Source: Stagonosporopsis chrysanthemi (Eukaryota; Ascomycota; Dothideomycetes; Pleosporales; Didymellaceae). Taken from it: a DNA stretch of 64,000 nucleotides. Location of the stretch: NCBI GenBank assembly GCA_022560025.1, contig JAFISE010000066.1:1-64000 (forward strand), in the 5' to 3' direction. Shown here piece after piece: positions 11,005 to 20,801 of the stretch; within the stretch, counting starts at the first letter, position 1, and each line of letters begins with the position of its first letter. Under the pieces are notes generated by a model, which did not search any database, was not told where the DNA came from, and saw only the letters and a program-made list of their open reading frames with translations. The position numbers and the translations under genes are program-made.

Positions 11005-12366
11005 TCATAACTCCTTCACCTTGGCCAGTTCATCGTCCAAGGTGCGAAACCTGAAGTCATTGTTCCAATCCTTGGTGGTGTCCTGAACCTCCTTCAGCCG
11101 CACTTCGAATGTATTCAGATCTTCAATACATTGCGTCAAAACCTCGTCGGTGTCAGCGACAGTCGTCTTTGCCTCGTCAAGCCTGTTCTTCGCTGCCTCA
11201 TACGCTTCGATCTTGGCTGTGAGCTCGGCAATGGCATCTTCGGCGTCAGTGGGGTCGAGAGCATCAGCATTGTTGGCTGCTGATGCGGAAGCGCTCGCTA
11301 GGCGATGGTACTCGGCCCTGTGGGCAGTTAAGAACACGCGAAGCTCATCTTCAGCAGCTCGGTCCCCTTCTAGTTCCTCGATGGCTTTGTCCAGCGAGTC
11401 CACTGTGGCCGCTACCTCAATTGCTGTATCATTCTCAATGCTCTGCCGGACTGTATGGTACCTCTCCTTTGCATGACGCAGCGAGGCCTCCGTTTCCCGT
11501 ACTTTGTTCCTGAGGGCAGTTTCTCGGTGCTTGGTCTCGGACAGCAGCTTAGCCAGCTGATACAGGACCGGGTCCTGAAGCATGCTCTCAATACTGCTAC
11601 TCATGTTGGCTGCTGGCAGCGATCGATCACAGCCACCTGAAGGAGAAGAGATGATCAGCTCCTCGTCAAACTCAAGCTGAGCGCCTGTGTCTCCGACTTC
11701 TGAGTTCTCAAAAATGGAATCGTCTCGATGCTCGATCTCACCGGCGATTGAGTTGCTAGTTGCTGCACTAGTTGTTTCATACGTTCTGCCTACTTCGACA
11801 AGTGGCGCTGATGATGTACGGGTGCGCCTGCAACGTGAGGTGTTTGGCTTGGACGAGGGGGGTGCACTGCGTTTTGCACCTGCACGTGCTGCTGCACGTT
11901 TCGCTCGACTTGTGCTCACAGAGGGCGGTAGAACAGGTGGCTTCAGATACTCCAGCCAGGTCTCTAGAAATCTGTAGGAGGTGTATTCAATGCGCTGTTC
12001 CACGGAGCCAAATAAGCTCGAGGTCCTTGGATCCACGTGTTTTCCTGCGACAGGTGCTTGTGCCGCTTGGTGGGCGCGAAAGTCTGGAAGGGTAGCGAGC
12101 AGGCGGGTCAAATCTGGCTGAAATGACGCGAGCTGAGCAAGGGTGTTGGCAAGATGGAAGGAGGGCTGATCTTGGATGTTTATTCCCCCAGTTCGTAGGT
12201 CGTTCTGCCAGTTCGCATCCCAGTGTCGCTTGATCTCTACGACCTCTCTTCCAATTCGCAATTTCAATTCCTGACTGAAGTAGGCAGAGGTGATGAAGTT
12301 GTCCCATGTGGGTGGAGCATGTTCACCGGTGTCTCGTACAGAGAAGCCGGCTTGATCGGAGTGCAT
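11005..12366 (-). CDS. Hypothetical 453-aa coiled-coil protein
   Basis: This is one uninterrupted ORF with an ATG at 12366. The first 150 residues look globular (Trp-rich, with a WxANWQNDL segment and Leu-rich helices). Residues of about 150-200 are basic and rich in Ala, Ser and Arg, and could carry a nuclear localisation signal. From about residue 255 to the end the protein is almost entirely helix-forming and rich in Glu, Ala, Lys and Arg, with two long coiled-coil stretches separated by a Ser/Ala linker. There is no membrane segment or signal peptide. I do not recognise the family and propose no function. The intact reading frame, next to decayed neighbours, suggests a real gene. Further upstream exons cannot be ruled out. 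Confidence 0.65.
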   Translation of the reverse strand: MHSDQAGFSVRDTGEHAPPTWDNFITSAYFSQELKLRIGREVVEIKRHWDANWQNDLRTGGINIQDQPSFHLANTLAQLASFQPDLTRLLATLPDFRAHQAAQAPVAGKHVDPRTSSLFGSVEQRIEYTSYRFLETWLEYLKPPVLPPSVSTSRAKRAAARAGAKRSAPPSSKPNTSRCRRTRTSSAPLVEVGRTYETTSAATSNSIAGEIEHRDDSIFENSEVGDTGAQLEFDEELIISSPSGGCDRSLPAANMSSSIESMLQDPVLYQLAKLLSETKHRETALRNKVRETEASLRHAKERYHTVRQSIENDTAIEVAATVDSLDKAIEELEGDRAAEDELRVFLTAHRAEYHRLASASASAANNADALDPTDAEDAIAELTAKIEAYEAAKNRLDEAKTTVADTDEVLTQCIEDLNTFEVRLKEVQDTTKDWNNDFRFRTLDDELAKVKEL

Positions 12367-13689
12367 CTGCGCTGATCAAAGCGATTGCATGATAGCATAG
12401 GATGCGAACTGTATTGGATAAGAAACAATCGCGCAGAAAGCGTGGTCGCAACTCGTCGAGTGGAGTACTGTTGACAATATTTTGCTAGTGTCGCAATATA
12501 GCCACGTGCCTGCCAAACGAGTGGGTTCAGGCGCGGTTGTGGGCCTAAACCTTCTCTTACCTCGGAGGGGCATCCTGAGCGACCTCATGATTTCTTTAGA
12601 TATGGTCTTACACTCCTGCAGAAGGTCTGGATCACGACTTACTTGCAGCTCGCTGTTCGTTCTCAGACGACAATGCAGCAAATCCGCACAAATATCGATG
12701 CGCCCAGATACCCCACAGTGACCGCGCCCCGAACCAGTAACGTCAAGCTGTCGCAAACCAGACGTGTGCCAATTCTACGCTATGTCATCTGTAGCTCTTC
12801 TAGTGTACTGCGAAAAACGGTTGGTAGAAGCCATCGTCCCAGGAATCTCATTGATGACTCGAAATCCTCCATCCATTTGCACGTAGACACGATCTGGGTC
12901 TTCTTCTGCCGCAGTCTATGGATGTGAGGTACACTGCTTGGGCGACATCATGAACATGCCGTCTGTGAGATACCAAGCTGTGCAGACTTGACCATGCGCA
13001 GAACTGGTAGAGATAATAGTACTGTCGAGGAACAGGTTCGTGTCTTCGTAGTATGTGCAATGGAAGCGCGATCGTCTTTTGTAACCACGTGGCATAGATC
13101 ACATGATATTTCATTGTAGCAGGCACTGCCCGGTGTGGGCAAGTGCACTTACCTCTGAGCTGAGGGCTCCTGTAGACGAACATCATAACATCACAACACG
13201 ACAACAGATAGCAATACAAGCGTTGACCCGCAGCACCCACTTGACACTGCTCACGCAGTTACATCTTTCGTCTGGGTGACACGGCCCTTTTCACCCTAGT
13301 CGAGCTATCGACCTAAGAAGGACGAAGATGCTCAAACATCGTCAGACTTGCCACCGGCGACAAAACTACTTATATCCCTTTTTGCTCATCCTCGGTCTTA
13401 ACTTTGACTCTTCAGCTTCGTTACGTGTCTGGTTTGTGGTGTGGAATGGCCGTCGAGGATTTATGGTCGGTTAGGGTGACTCGTCATGTAGTGGCGCGCT
13501 CTCCTAGCGAGGCAGAGGTGTTGTACGTGCCACGATCGCGCAGGCTGGCTTGAAGTGTCTGTGGCGCGAATGCGATGCGCGCAGCTCCTTGGCAGAGCTG
13601 CGCGAGGCGTGGAAACTCCCACCGCCCTTCTACAGATACGTAGATACACAGTCAACGCGGCAGTGCAAATGCTGCCTGTGGTGAGGCTA
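12367..13689. other. No convincing gene
   Basis: Only short shadow-like ORFs are present on both strands. The right end directly borders the Copia 5' LTR. Confidence 0.4.
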
Positions 13690-13875
13690 TGTCACGATTT
13701 GGAGTCTCTCTTGCCTCATGGGCAACCCGCGCCTCACCTTTGGTGAGATGCGGCTCCCCATCCTGCACTAGCGCTGTTTACAGCTACCCATGTATACATA
13801 CTGTTCGTAGCTTCGCACAATACAACCTCAGTTCAATCCTCAAATCTTCCCGCACTGCTTGCACTCACTGCGACA
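13690..13875 (+). repeat. Copia 5' LTR (type A)
   Basis: This 186-bp LTR starts TGTCACGATTTGG and ends CTGCGACA. A primer binding site follows directly and the gag ORF comes 178 bp downstream. The same sequence occurs truncated at 17436-17501 and complete on the minus strand at 57348-57533. Its last 110 bases or so are shared with the type B solo LTRs, while the first 70 differ. Confidence 0.85.
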
Positions 13876-13886
13876 GTTATGAGCCC
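13876..13886 (+). promoter_or_regulatory. Primer binding site (initiator tRNA-Met half)
   Basis: The bases gttatgagccc start immediately after the LTR. They are complementary to the anticodon stem-loop of initiator tRNA-Met (gggctcataac). Drosophila copia is known to be primed by such an internal half-tRNA, and this supports a Copia-type element. Confidence 0.7.
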
Positions 13887-14053
13887 GGCTGCAACCTAGG
13901 ATTGTTCTCACCTGCTGCTGCAATCGTCACTCTGTTTGAGTCGCACGTTGCTATACCGCGTCCACCACAAGGCACCTGTTACCGCGTTCATTCACGACGC
14001 CCATTGACTGGATCTCTGCTTGGATCCATTCAAACACGACTACAGCCTCTAGT

Positions 14054-15391
14054 ATGGCCACTGAGTCTGATCCCGCTGTGACGCGCGTCACAGTCATACT
14101 AAACACACCTGACGACTGGTTCACCTGGTTGTTTATTCGCCAAGACGTTGCCAACCGCCACGGTCTCTGGCAATACATCAATCCTGACGTAGCTAGGGAG
14201 CTGCTCCCTGAGCTAGCGGAGGCCACTGAGCCTCAACTCATCGACTACAAGCCTGGAGCTATCAGGCTCTCTGACCTAACTGCAGACGACCGAGAGTCTT
14301 ACCGATGGGAATGCGATCAATGGGAGCGCCGCCGCTCCGAGTACCGCACCCAGAAGAAAGCCTTAGCTGATCTGAACACGGACATCAGCAAAACGATTGC
14401 TGTACGCCACATACACCTGATCAAGTATCACGAGACGCCCTACGACCGACTAGTTGCTCTCAAGAAGTTTCTCTGTCCAACTGACGCAACTCGCCGTCGC
14501 GAGCTTGCCGACAAATACAACACTCTCAAGACTGCTCCAAGAGCTGCAAAGAAGGTTGAGCAATGGCTCACTGACTGGGTATACATTACCGCCCAGGGCA
14601 AATCAATCAAGCTGCCAGAGACTGACGGCAATCGACCACAAGAGGACTTTCTAATCGCCTGCAAAGCACTCAATCAAGAGTACGCCACGTCCTGCCTGCG
14701 CGAGATCTTCAAGCACGAAGCGCGGGGCACCACCACTGAGATCTCATCTCTGGAGACGTACGTCGCCAAGATGACCACATACCTACGCCGCACAAAGCCT
14801 CACTCTACAGGCCTAGCAGTCTCTGCTGCTGAGCTCAGAATCACGAAGCCAACTGAGACTCAATCAACTAGTCGCGTTCACCGTGACAGTGGACGACTAA
14901 TACCTACCTGCGTATGTGGGAAGCAGCATTGGTACACTGACTGCTTTATCCTAAATCCGCGCCACCCGGCACGTCCAAAGACCTATCAGCCTGCAGCTGA
15001 GGCTGTACGCAAGGTTGAGGAAGCGCGGAAGGACTCTAAAATTAACGCGCGCATCAAGGCTGCTCTTGCGAGATGGTTGACCTACCAACCTCAGAACACT
15101 GGATCGCTGCGAGTCGATGACGGCGAACCACCTGTCAACACTGACACGTTTGTGATATCGACTGGTCCATTGCTCAAGCCTCTTCACGACGGCCACGACG
15201 GCCACAACAGTCACGACAGGCACAATCAAATTGACCACGATGATGAGGTCGTCATCGCTGTTGACGCTCACACTGAGCCTACGAGGTCTCTCACGACAAT
15301 AGCCGTCAATAAAACTACTCAGACTGAACTACGCAATCGATGGATTGTCGATCCAGGATCCAATACGCACGTTGTTAACACAGAGGCATAG
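14054..15391 (+). CDS. gag: Copia retrotransposon gag with start of protease
   Basis: This intact 445-codon ORF encodes the capsid-like Gag protein of a Copia-type element. Residues 1-260 form the helical Gag body. A single zinc-knuckle-like block, CVCGKQHWYTDC, begins near residue 286. Near residue 380 is a His/Asp/Gly-rich stretch made of GHD-like repeats. The last 17 residues contain WIVDPGSNTHVVN, which corresponds to the active-site region of the Copia aspartic protease (a D-x-G-[ST] pattern). The ORF stops at a TAG directly after that motif, so the protease itself is missing or broken. The start is the first ATG in frame, 178 bp after the LTR. The open frame contrasts with the heavily stopped pol region downstream. 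Confidence 0.85.
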   Translation: MATESDPAVTRVTVILNTPDDWFTWLFIRQDVANRHGLWQYINPDVARELLPELAEATEPQLIDYKPGAIRLSDLTADDRESYRWECDQWERRRSEYRTQKKALADLNTDISKTIAVRHIHLIKYHETPYDRLVALKKFLCPTDATRRRELADKYNTLKTAPRAAKKVEQWLTDWVYITAQGKSIKLPETDGNRPQEDFLIACKALNQEYATSCLREIFKHEARGTTTEISSLETYVAKMTTYLRRTKPHSTGLAVSAAELRITKPTETQSTSRVHRDSGRLIPTCVCGKQHWYTDCFILNPRHPARPKTYQPAAEAVRKVEEARKDSKINARIKAALARWLTYQPQNTGSLRVDDGEPPVNTDTFVISTGPLLKPLHDGHDGHNSHDRHNQIDHDDEVVIAVDAHTEPTRSLTTIAVNKTTQTELRNRWIVDPGSNTHVVNTEA

Positions 15392-17435
15392 AAGGGATAG
15401 AAGAGGACGAGCGATAATCCTGATCGTCGAACTCTCAACGCTGGCAATAGCTGTATTCTCATCACAGCTTGGGGCACGATAGAACTCGTCGCTCATACGC
15501 CACATGGGCTATCGCCAGCGAGGCGAGAAAGCTCCACAGGACGTTAATCTCGATCCAACTAACACTTACCTGATCATCTCAGGCAAACGCAATCAAAAAC
15601 AGAAAGTTCTGAACAATTTTGCGATCCAGTCCTACGCTACAAGGCTGGGATCTGAACCTCTCTTTGATTACCTGCAAGCGTTCTCAATTGAGATTCGCTC
15701 TGCCAGGGCCTCCACCAGCGCAGGTGAAGTACCACGAATCCATCAATCACAGCTGCCGCCTCTGCCGAAGACAGTGAGCCAGCTGGATACACACATACAT
15801 AGCAGTCAATTTCGACGTGCTATAGAGATCAAATAGCAAGACCTACGCGCTAAAGGCGTCTTTGAACGCACAGAGCAATCAAAGGCTACTGCAGACAGTG
15901 AGGTGCTGCCGCTAATGTAGGTTTTTAATTTCAAGACAGATAAAGATAGATATCTCTCCTGTTTTAAGGCTTGACTTGTCGTTTGAGGAGACCTCTAGGC
16001 CCTGATAGACGACACGTACGCTGCTACACTTGCTATCTGAATCGCCAACTACTTTAATCTAGAGCTAAAGCAGTACGACGTCCCTACTGCATTTCTGAAC
16101 GCTAAGATTGATTGCAAGCTATACGCTGAAACACCTAAGGCCTTCTGCTATACTAAAGGCAAGGTTATGCTAGTACTCTGCGCCCTGTACAGACTTAAGG
16201 AGTTACCAATCCTATAGTACAATAAGCTACGTCAACAGCTTATCAAGCTAGGTCTAAAGCTAGTTGACAGCTTCCTATGCCTGTACACGAGCTGCTGGCT
16301 TATTGTGTTTGTTTACGTTAACAATATTGTTATAGCGTTCTACTAATTAAACACCTACTACTACAGGTCCTTTAAGAAGGATCTTATAAACCTATACAAT
16401 ATTAAAGCTATAGGAGACTTTACCTAGTTTCTTAGTATCTGCATTGTCTGCAATTAAGCTCTGCACAAGACTTAGCTAGTCTAAGATGCTTTTATTAACA
16501 AGGTGTGCGCTTAATTTAATATTAAGACTGTAGGCAAGGCTCTAGACGTCCTACTAACAGAGAACTAGCTGCCACAGTCTACTAAGGAGCCTGACGCTGC
16601 TCAAACTAAGCTCTACCAGCAGCTAGTTAGCTCTCTTGCATGCATTGCTGTCTAGGGAAGGCCTGACGTCGCCTGTATGCACGTTGTCTTTGCCTGCCAC
16701 CTTATCAACCTAGGACAGTCTCAGGTCTTAAAGATCTGCCAGACCTGGCGCTACCTGCTCAGTACAAAAGCTCTTGCTCTTGAGGCATCTGCCAGCGCGC
16801 AGGACATGGCCAAGTATCTCTCTAACAATCTAACATACTGCAATCCTCTCTTCTTTAGATCCTCTAATGCCTTGTATGCTAACAAGCCTAAGACTCACTA
16901 GAGCTCTTAAGGCTACGCTTTAAGTTTAGAGGACTTATAATTGACTAGAAATTAACTGTACAGCGCACAGTCACAAAATCAACTACAGAATCTGAACTTC
17001 TCTTGCTCTCTCTTGCAGCCTCACAGATAGAAGAGTAGATGCGCTTCTTTGCTAGTATTAACTTCACACTTTACTGTACGCCTACAATCTGGTGCAATAA
17101 CCAGCAGACTGTTGGGATTGTTACTAAGGAGCACGACAAGCTTCACACAAAGATTAAGAACGTCAACATCTACTAGCTCTAGATTTGACAGGAGGTCACT
17201 GCCTCACGCATCAACGTCAAATAGGTACCTACTGATTGTATGCCTGCCAAAAGACTCACAAAAATACTACCAAAGCAGAAATTTAAAGAGTTTATCTGCT
17301 AACTTAACCTTGTTGATATTAGCAAGCGCCTCAAGGACCTACGTCTGACTGATAGAGACAATATCGACGGACTCTATATGCACTGATCAACTGTCCTCAA
17401 CTCCCTGCCCTTGACTCGACGCCGGCTGGGGTGTG
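15392..17435 (+). pseudogene. pol: Copia pol remnant: no integrase, mutated RT/RNase H
   Basis: Just after gag the sequence still matches the protease region (AWGTIELVAHTPHG near 15470). It then passes directly into the linker that normally follows integrase (VNLDPTNTYLIISGKR near 15540). Gag-pre-integrase and integrase are therefore deleted. From 15910 the reverse transcriptase can be followed through stops: WVFNFKTD, then QYDVPTAFLNAKIDCKLY, then LCALYRLKELP. The catalytic YVDD box reads YVNN at 16314-16325, a G-to-A change in both Asp codons. The RNase H/C-terminal part follows to about 17340 (MPADGLTK-like block read as MPA-x-RLTK near 17240). Many stops are TAG. A purine-rich run before 17436 is a plausible polypurine tract. 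Confidence 0.8.
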
Positions 17436-17501
17436 TGTCACGATTTGGAGTCTCTCTTGCCTCATGGGCAACCCGCGCCTCACCTTTGGTGAGACGCGGC
17501 T
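17436..17501 (+). repeat. Truncated Copia 3' LTR (type A)
   Basis: The first 66 bases of the type A LTR are present (TGTCACGATTTGG to gcggct). The match then stops and 81 unrelated bases follow. The remaining 120 bases of the LTR are missing, so the element cannot form a complete LTR pair. Confidence 0.75.
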
Positions 17502-17582
17502 GCAAAGACCTGCGGAAGGGGTCACCTTGTGATCTTTCAGAGTAGTAATCTGTACAAGTCAGGGTTTATCGTCACCTGTCTC

Positions 17583-17767
17583 TGTCACGGTTGAGGGCAT
17601 CTCCTGCCTCACGTGCAGTTGCACCTCACCTCTAGTGAGACGAGGCTGCCTCTCCTGCACTAGCGCTGTTTACAGCTACCCATGTATACATACTGTTCGT
17701 AGCTTCACCCAATAGAACCTCAGTTCAATCCTCAAATCTTTCCGCACTGCTTGCACTCACTGCGACA
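17583..17767 (+). repeat. Solo LTR, type B, with 5-bp target duplication
   Basis: This 185-bp LTR begins TGTCACGGTTGAGGG and ends CTGCGACA. GTCTC flanks it on both sides (17578-17582 and 17768-17772), a perfect 5-bp target-site duplication. No internal region is attached, so it is a solo LTR left by recombination. Its 3' two thirds are nearly identical to the type A LTR. Confidence 0.85.
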
Positions 17768-17930
17768 GTCTCTGACCTCAAGCTTGCTGACCAGCCATGT
17801 CGTTTCCATAGTAAATCTATCACTCGTCATATGACGGCGGGCTAGCAAACCCATTGCAACTTAAAAGGCGTTCCAACTCGCTTTTGTGCACTTGCACACA
17901 AGTTCTTGGATTACCTTTCCAGAGCTGTAA

Positions 17931-19396
17931 ATGCTCAGTCATTTCTCAAAGATGAGCGGACTTCACAATGCGCCGCGTTTTGTCTTGATTATCAAGCGAG
18001 CTAGCCAGCAAGACCAAATCCTTCCAATAGACGAGACGGTAGCATTAGATCACCCGGATGAGGTTGAACGTGAGTTCTTCCTATACTGGATGAGCTACGG
18101 CGTCTCTCCCCAGCGTTACCTCATGGATTGGTGCGTGAGCGAGGTCTTTCTAGGCCAAGTCCGCCGATAGAGGAATGGGAAGAAAATCTCATCGAGCTTT
18201 TCTATTACAACAGTAATACCGCCAATTTTGAGGTCGATGGAATGCAACTAGAGCGAGCCGAGTGTCGAAGGCAATACGTGGACGCTACGGCGCGGGGCAG
18301 TACTCATGTACTCACCACAACCTGGGCAGGTTTTCCGCTGACTGCTCCTACGCCCTTTGTGATTCAAGCAGGATATACAAGCTCACCACATCGCAGCACT
18401 TCGTCTAGGCCTAATCCGGTCGAGTCCGGCATTCTCAGCAGTCTGCCGCACGCTTCATCCAGCAGCACGCCTGGAACAGCAACGTCAAGCCTGTCTGACG
18501 CCCGAGCAAGAGGCATTGGGGACTTACGGTCGCCGTCGCACAGCTCTGTTCAGTCGATCAATTCGGGGAGCCTCGGAGGATTGAGCCAACCTTCAAGCTC
18601 AGCAAAGACGGAATTTCGGCTCCATGGCAAGAAGCAATCCCGCAGTATCAGCAACACCAGACCTACTTCCCCGCTTCCACAATCCCTACAGAATCTACCA
18701 CCTCGCAGCCAGGGTCGTGTGAATAGAAGATTAAGCGCTCAGGACATTCCAGCCAGCGACTCGTCTCCTCCTACCATCCAACGTTCTCAGAACCTAGGGA
18801 CACCATCTGCCACACTGGAGGCGTTCCGACCCACTCGACAAATTCCTCGCTCGCCGGTCCAGCGCCCTGTTCACAATCCGTCGCGCGTCGCCGAACAGTT
18901 CACACTGTCCTCCGGAAGCCCGCCACGACGGTCCACCGCTGAAGCCGACCGGGCACATGTCTCTCCCCATGCTTATCACGCTGAGGGTCAAGGCCACCTC
19001 TCTAGTGTTCTGCCCACCACAACCGTTGCGCGCGCCAACCTGGCTTTCGGTACTTCCCACGCTGCTGATGGCGGTAACATCGTCCAACACTCTACTACTC
19101 TGCCCGCGGCGTCCGCTCCAACCGTCACGCCTTCCGGCCCTGTTCCTGTGCTTCCCCTTGCTGCTCGTGGCGATGGCAGTGGCGATCGTCGCGCCCGCTC
19201 CGCCAGCAGCCTCTCCGCCGTTTCCACCACGTCCAGCGACTATTTCTCCGCGCCAGAGTATCAGGACTGCGATAGTGGCGCCTCTTCAGCGTCGGATACG
19301 CCGCTGTCGGTCACGGACAATGGAAAGGAACCGCTGAAGATGTCTGGCAACAAGCACACAGCTCGCGGCAATTGGGCGCCGTCTCCGCGCCGTTAA
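17931..19396 (+). CDS. Hypothetical Ser/Pro-rich protein, frame change near the N-terminus
   Basis: Two adjacent open frames probably form one gene. The first (ATG 17931 or 17952) gives an Asp/Glu-rich start with a FFLYWMSYGVSPQRYLMDW segment and stops at 18170. The second reads from about 18128 to the TAA at 19394-19396 and gives EEWEENLIELFYYN, then more than 300 residues of Ser-, Pro- and Thr-rich, probably disordered sequence. The frames differ by one register. A GTGAGT...CCCCAG intron of 44 nt (18072-18115) would join them, but it would remove the most protein-like part of the first frame, so a frameshift is equally possible. I recognise no domain. The long clean Ser/Pro-rich frame argues for a real gene, possibly a regulatory or scaffold protein. 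Confidence 0.5.
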
Positions 19397-20261
19397 AATG
19401 GGGAGTGATGAATGGGAATAGACAGGCGGTGAGGTAGACATGCTGGCTGTTGAGGCGGGTTGGCTGATGGGTTTGGTGCTGATCACCCACCACGGCGTTG
19501 GGCTGGGTTGTGGTTCTGTCCTTGTTTTGGATTTCCTTTTCTCGGTCGCTGGTTTTCTACATCTCATTTTTGACTCTTTTTTTGTTTATCGTGTCTGGCT
19601 TGTTATTTCAGGGTTCTTGATCTCGGCTTCTGATTTTGGTTTCCCTGTTCGTAGGCTCCGAATCTCTCAAAGGCCCCACCTGTGGGTTCGTTTTTGATGT
19701 CGATACTCTGCGGCAAATACAGTTTGCGTATCCTTACTCCTACACAAACATATTTTCATCACACCACCGCGTGCACTGTGACATAATACTTCACCAGAAA
19801 GGGGTGAGTAGACTCTACATTTTTCACGCAGCATTTGGTATATTTCGGCGCATGTTGGGCGGTTCACCATACTCACACGCCACCACTATGTAAACAGTGC
19901 GAAATGCTGTTTGCGTTCGCGAACAACCACACCAACTACGATTGTAGGATCATGTAGAGTATCATGACCAAGACGCGGACGCGCGAAGACAAGAGCTAAT
20001 TTGCATTCATTACACACTACACGCGTTGACGACAACGAGGGGATAAACCCGCAGGCTCGCCGCCAAGAAGCCCACTCATAGTCAAAACCGCTTGTATCTT
20101 ACTGTGTCATGTATCAAAACCACAATATCAACCAATACCGGCATCGATGTCGCTCATGATTCTTGTCCTTGGCTTGGGCCAAGTATCAACTTTGAGCTTG
20201 CAACGGTGCAGCATCGCGATGTAGCCTGTACCAATCCCAGTATACATGTCCCTAGTGGTCC
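19397..20261. other. No convincing gene
   Basis: This is the intergenic stretch between a plus-strand and a minus-strand gene. It is T-rich at 19500-19640 and only shadow ORFs are present. Confidence 0.4.
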
Positions 20262-20801
20262 CTACATGTCCTTGGTATCAAAGTTCTCGCTGTCATCGCC
20301 CTTGCTGTTCTTGTTCCTTCCGTCCCCATCGTTGTCATCTTTGCCCTTGTCCGCCATCGCGGAAGGGACCCCGTACTCGGGAGTCTTGGCTTCTGTTGCC
20401 TCAATCTGGAGCGTGTCTGAGCCTGGACTGGCAGGGTGATTTGAGACATTGATGAGCCTGCATCGGAAGACTTCGACAGTGTTGTTCTGCTGAACGATAG
20501 TGCTGTTGTTGGCGTACAAGGGAGCATCTCCATGGCTGCTGATCTTGCATTTGACGCGCCATACTTCGCTATGAGTCTGCTGTTTCCATTTGCTGACAGC
20601 GAACGTTACGAGGATATGGACGATAGCAATCAGCAGGAGCGTGCGGACAGTGAAGAAAGTGCGCATGAAATTGAGGATGCGGCGAAATCCGAACATGTTC
20701 GCGTGGGTGGTTGCAGTTGTAGACTTGGTTCGGCTTGGGCGAAACGATTTGCGATAAGTTGATGGTAGGCAGCTGGCGTAAGGTGGAATTTCTGATTTCA
20801 T
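20262..20801 (-). CDS. Small single-pass membrane protein, about 179 aa
   Basis: The open frame continues upstream to a GTG at 20861, but the first plausible ATG is at 20801. Residues of about 48-70 form one hydrophobic helix (VRTLLLIAIVHILVTFAVS) preceded by Arg and Lys, which suggests a signal anchor with a cytosolic N-terminus. A Cys-containing domain of about 55 residues with NxS/T sites follows. The tail of about 45 residues is highly charged (Lys, Asp, Gly, Asn). I do not recognise the family. The layout of one N-terminal helix, an NVSN site and a DKGKD-containing tail recalls the protein at 49195-49623, although the sequences do not align over their length. Confidence 0.5.
   Translation of the reverse strand: MKSEIPPYASCLPSTYRKSFRPSRTKSTTATTHANMFGFRRILNFMRTFFTVRTLLLIAIVHILVTFAVSKWKQQTHSEVWRVKCKISSHGDAPLYANNSTIVQQNNTVEVFRCRLINVSNHPASPGSDTLQIEATEAKTPEYGVPSAMADKGKDDNDGDGRNKNSKGDDSENFDTKDM

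Noticed and set aside
18072..18115. Intron GTGAGT...CCCCAG in the Ser/Pro-rich gene
   Set aside because: It fits in length register but would remove the most protein-like part of the first frame; I kept it only as an alternative to a frameshift.
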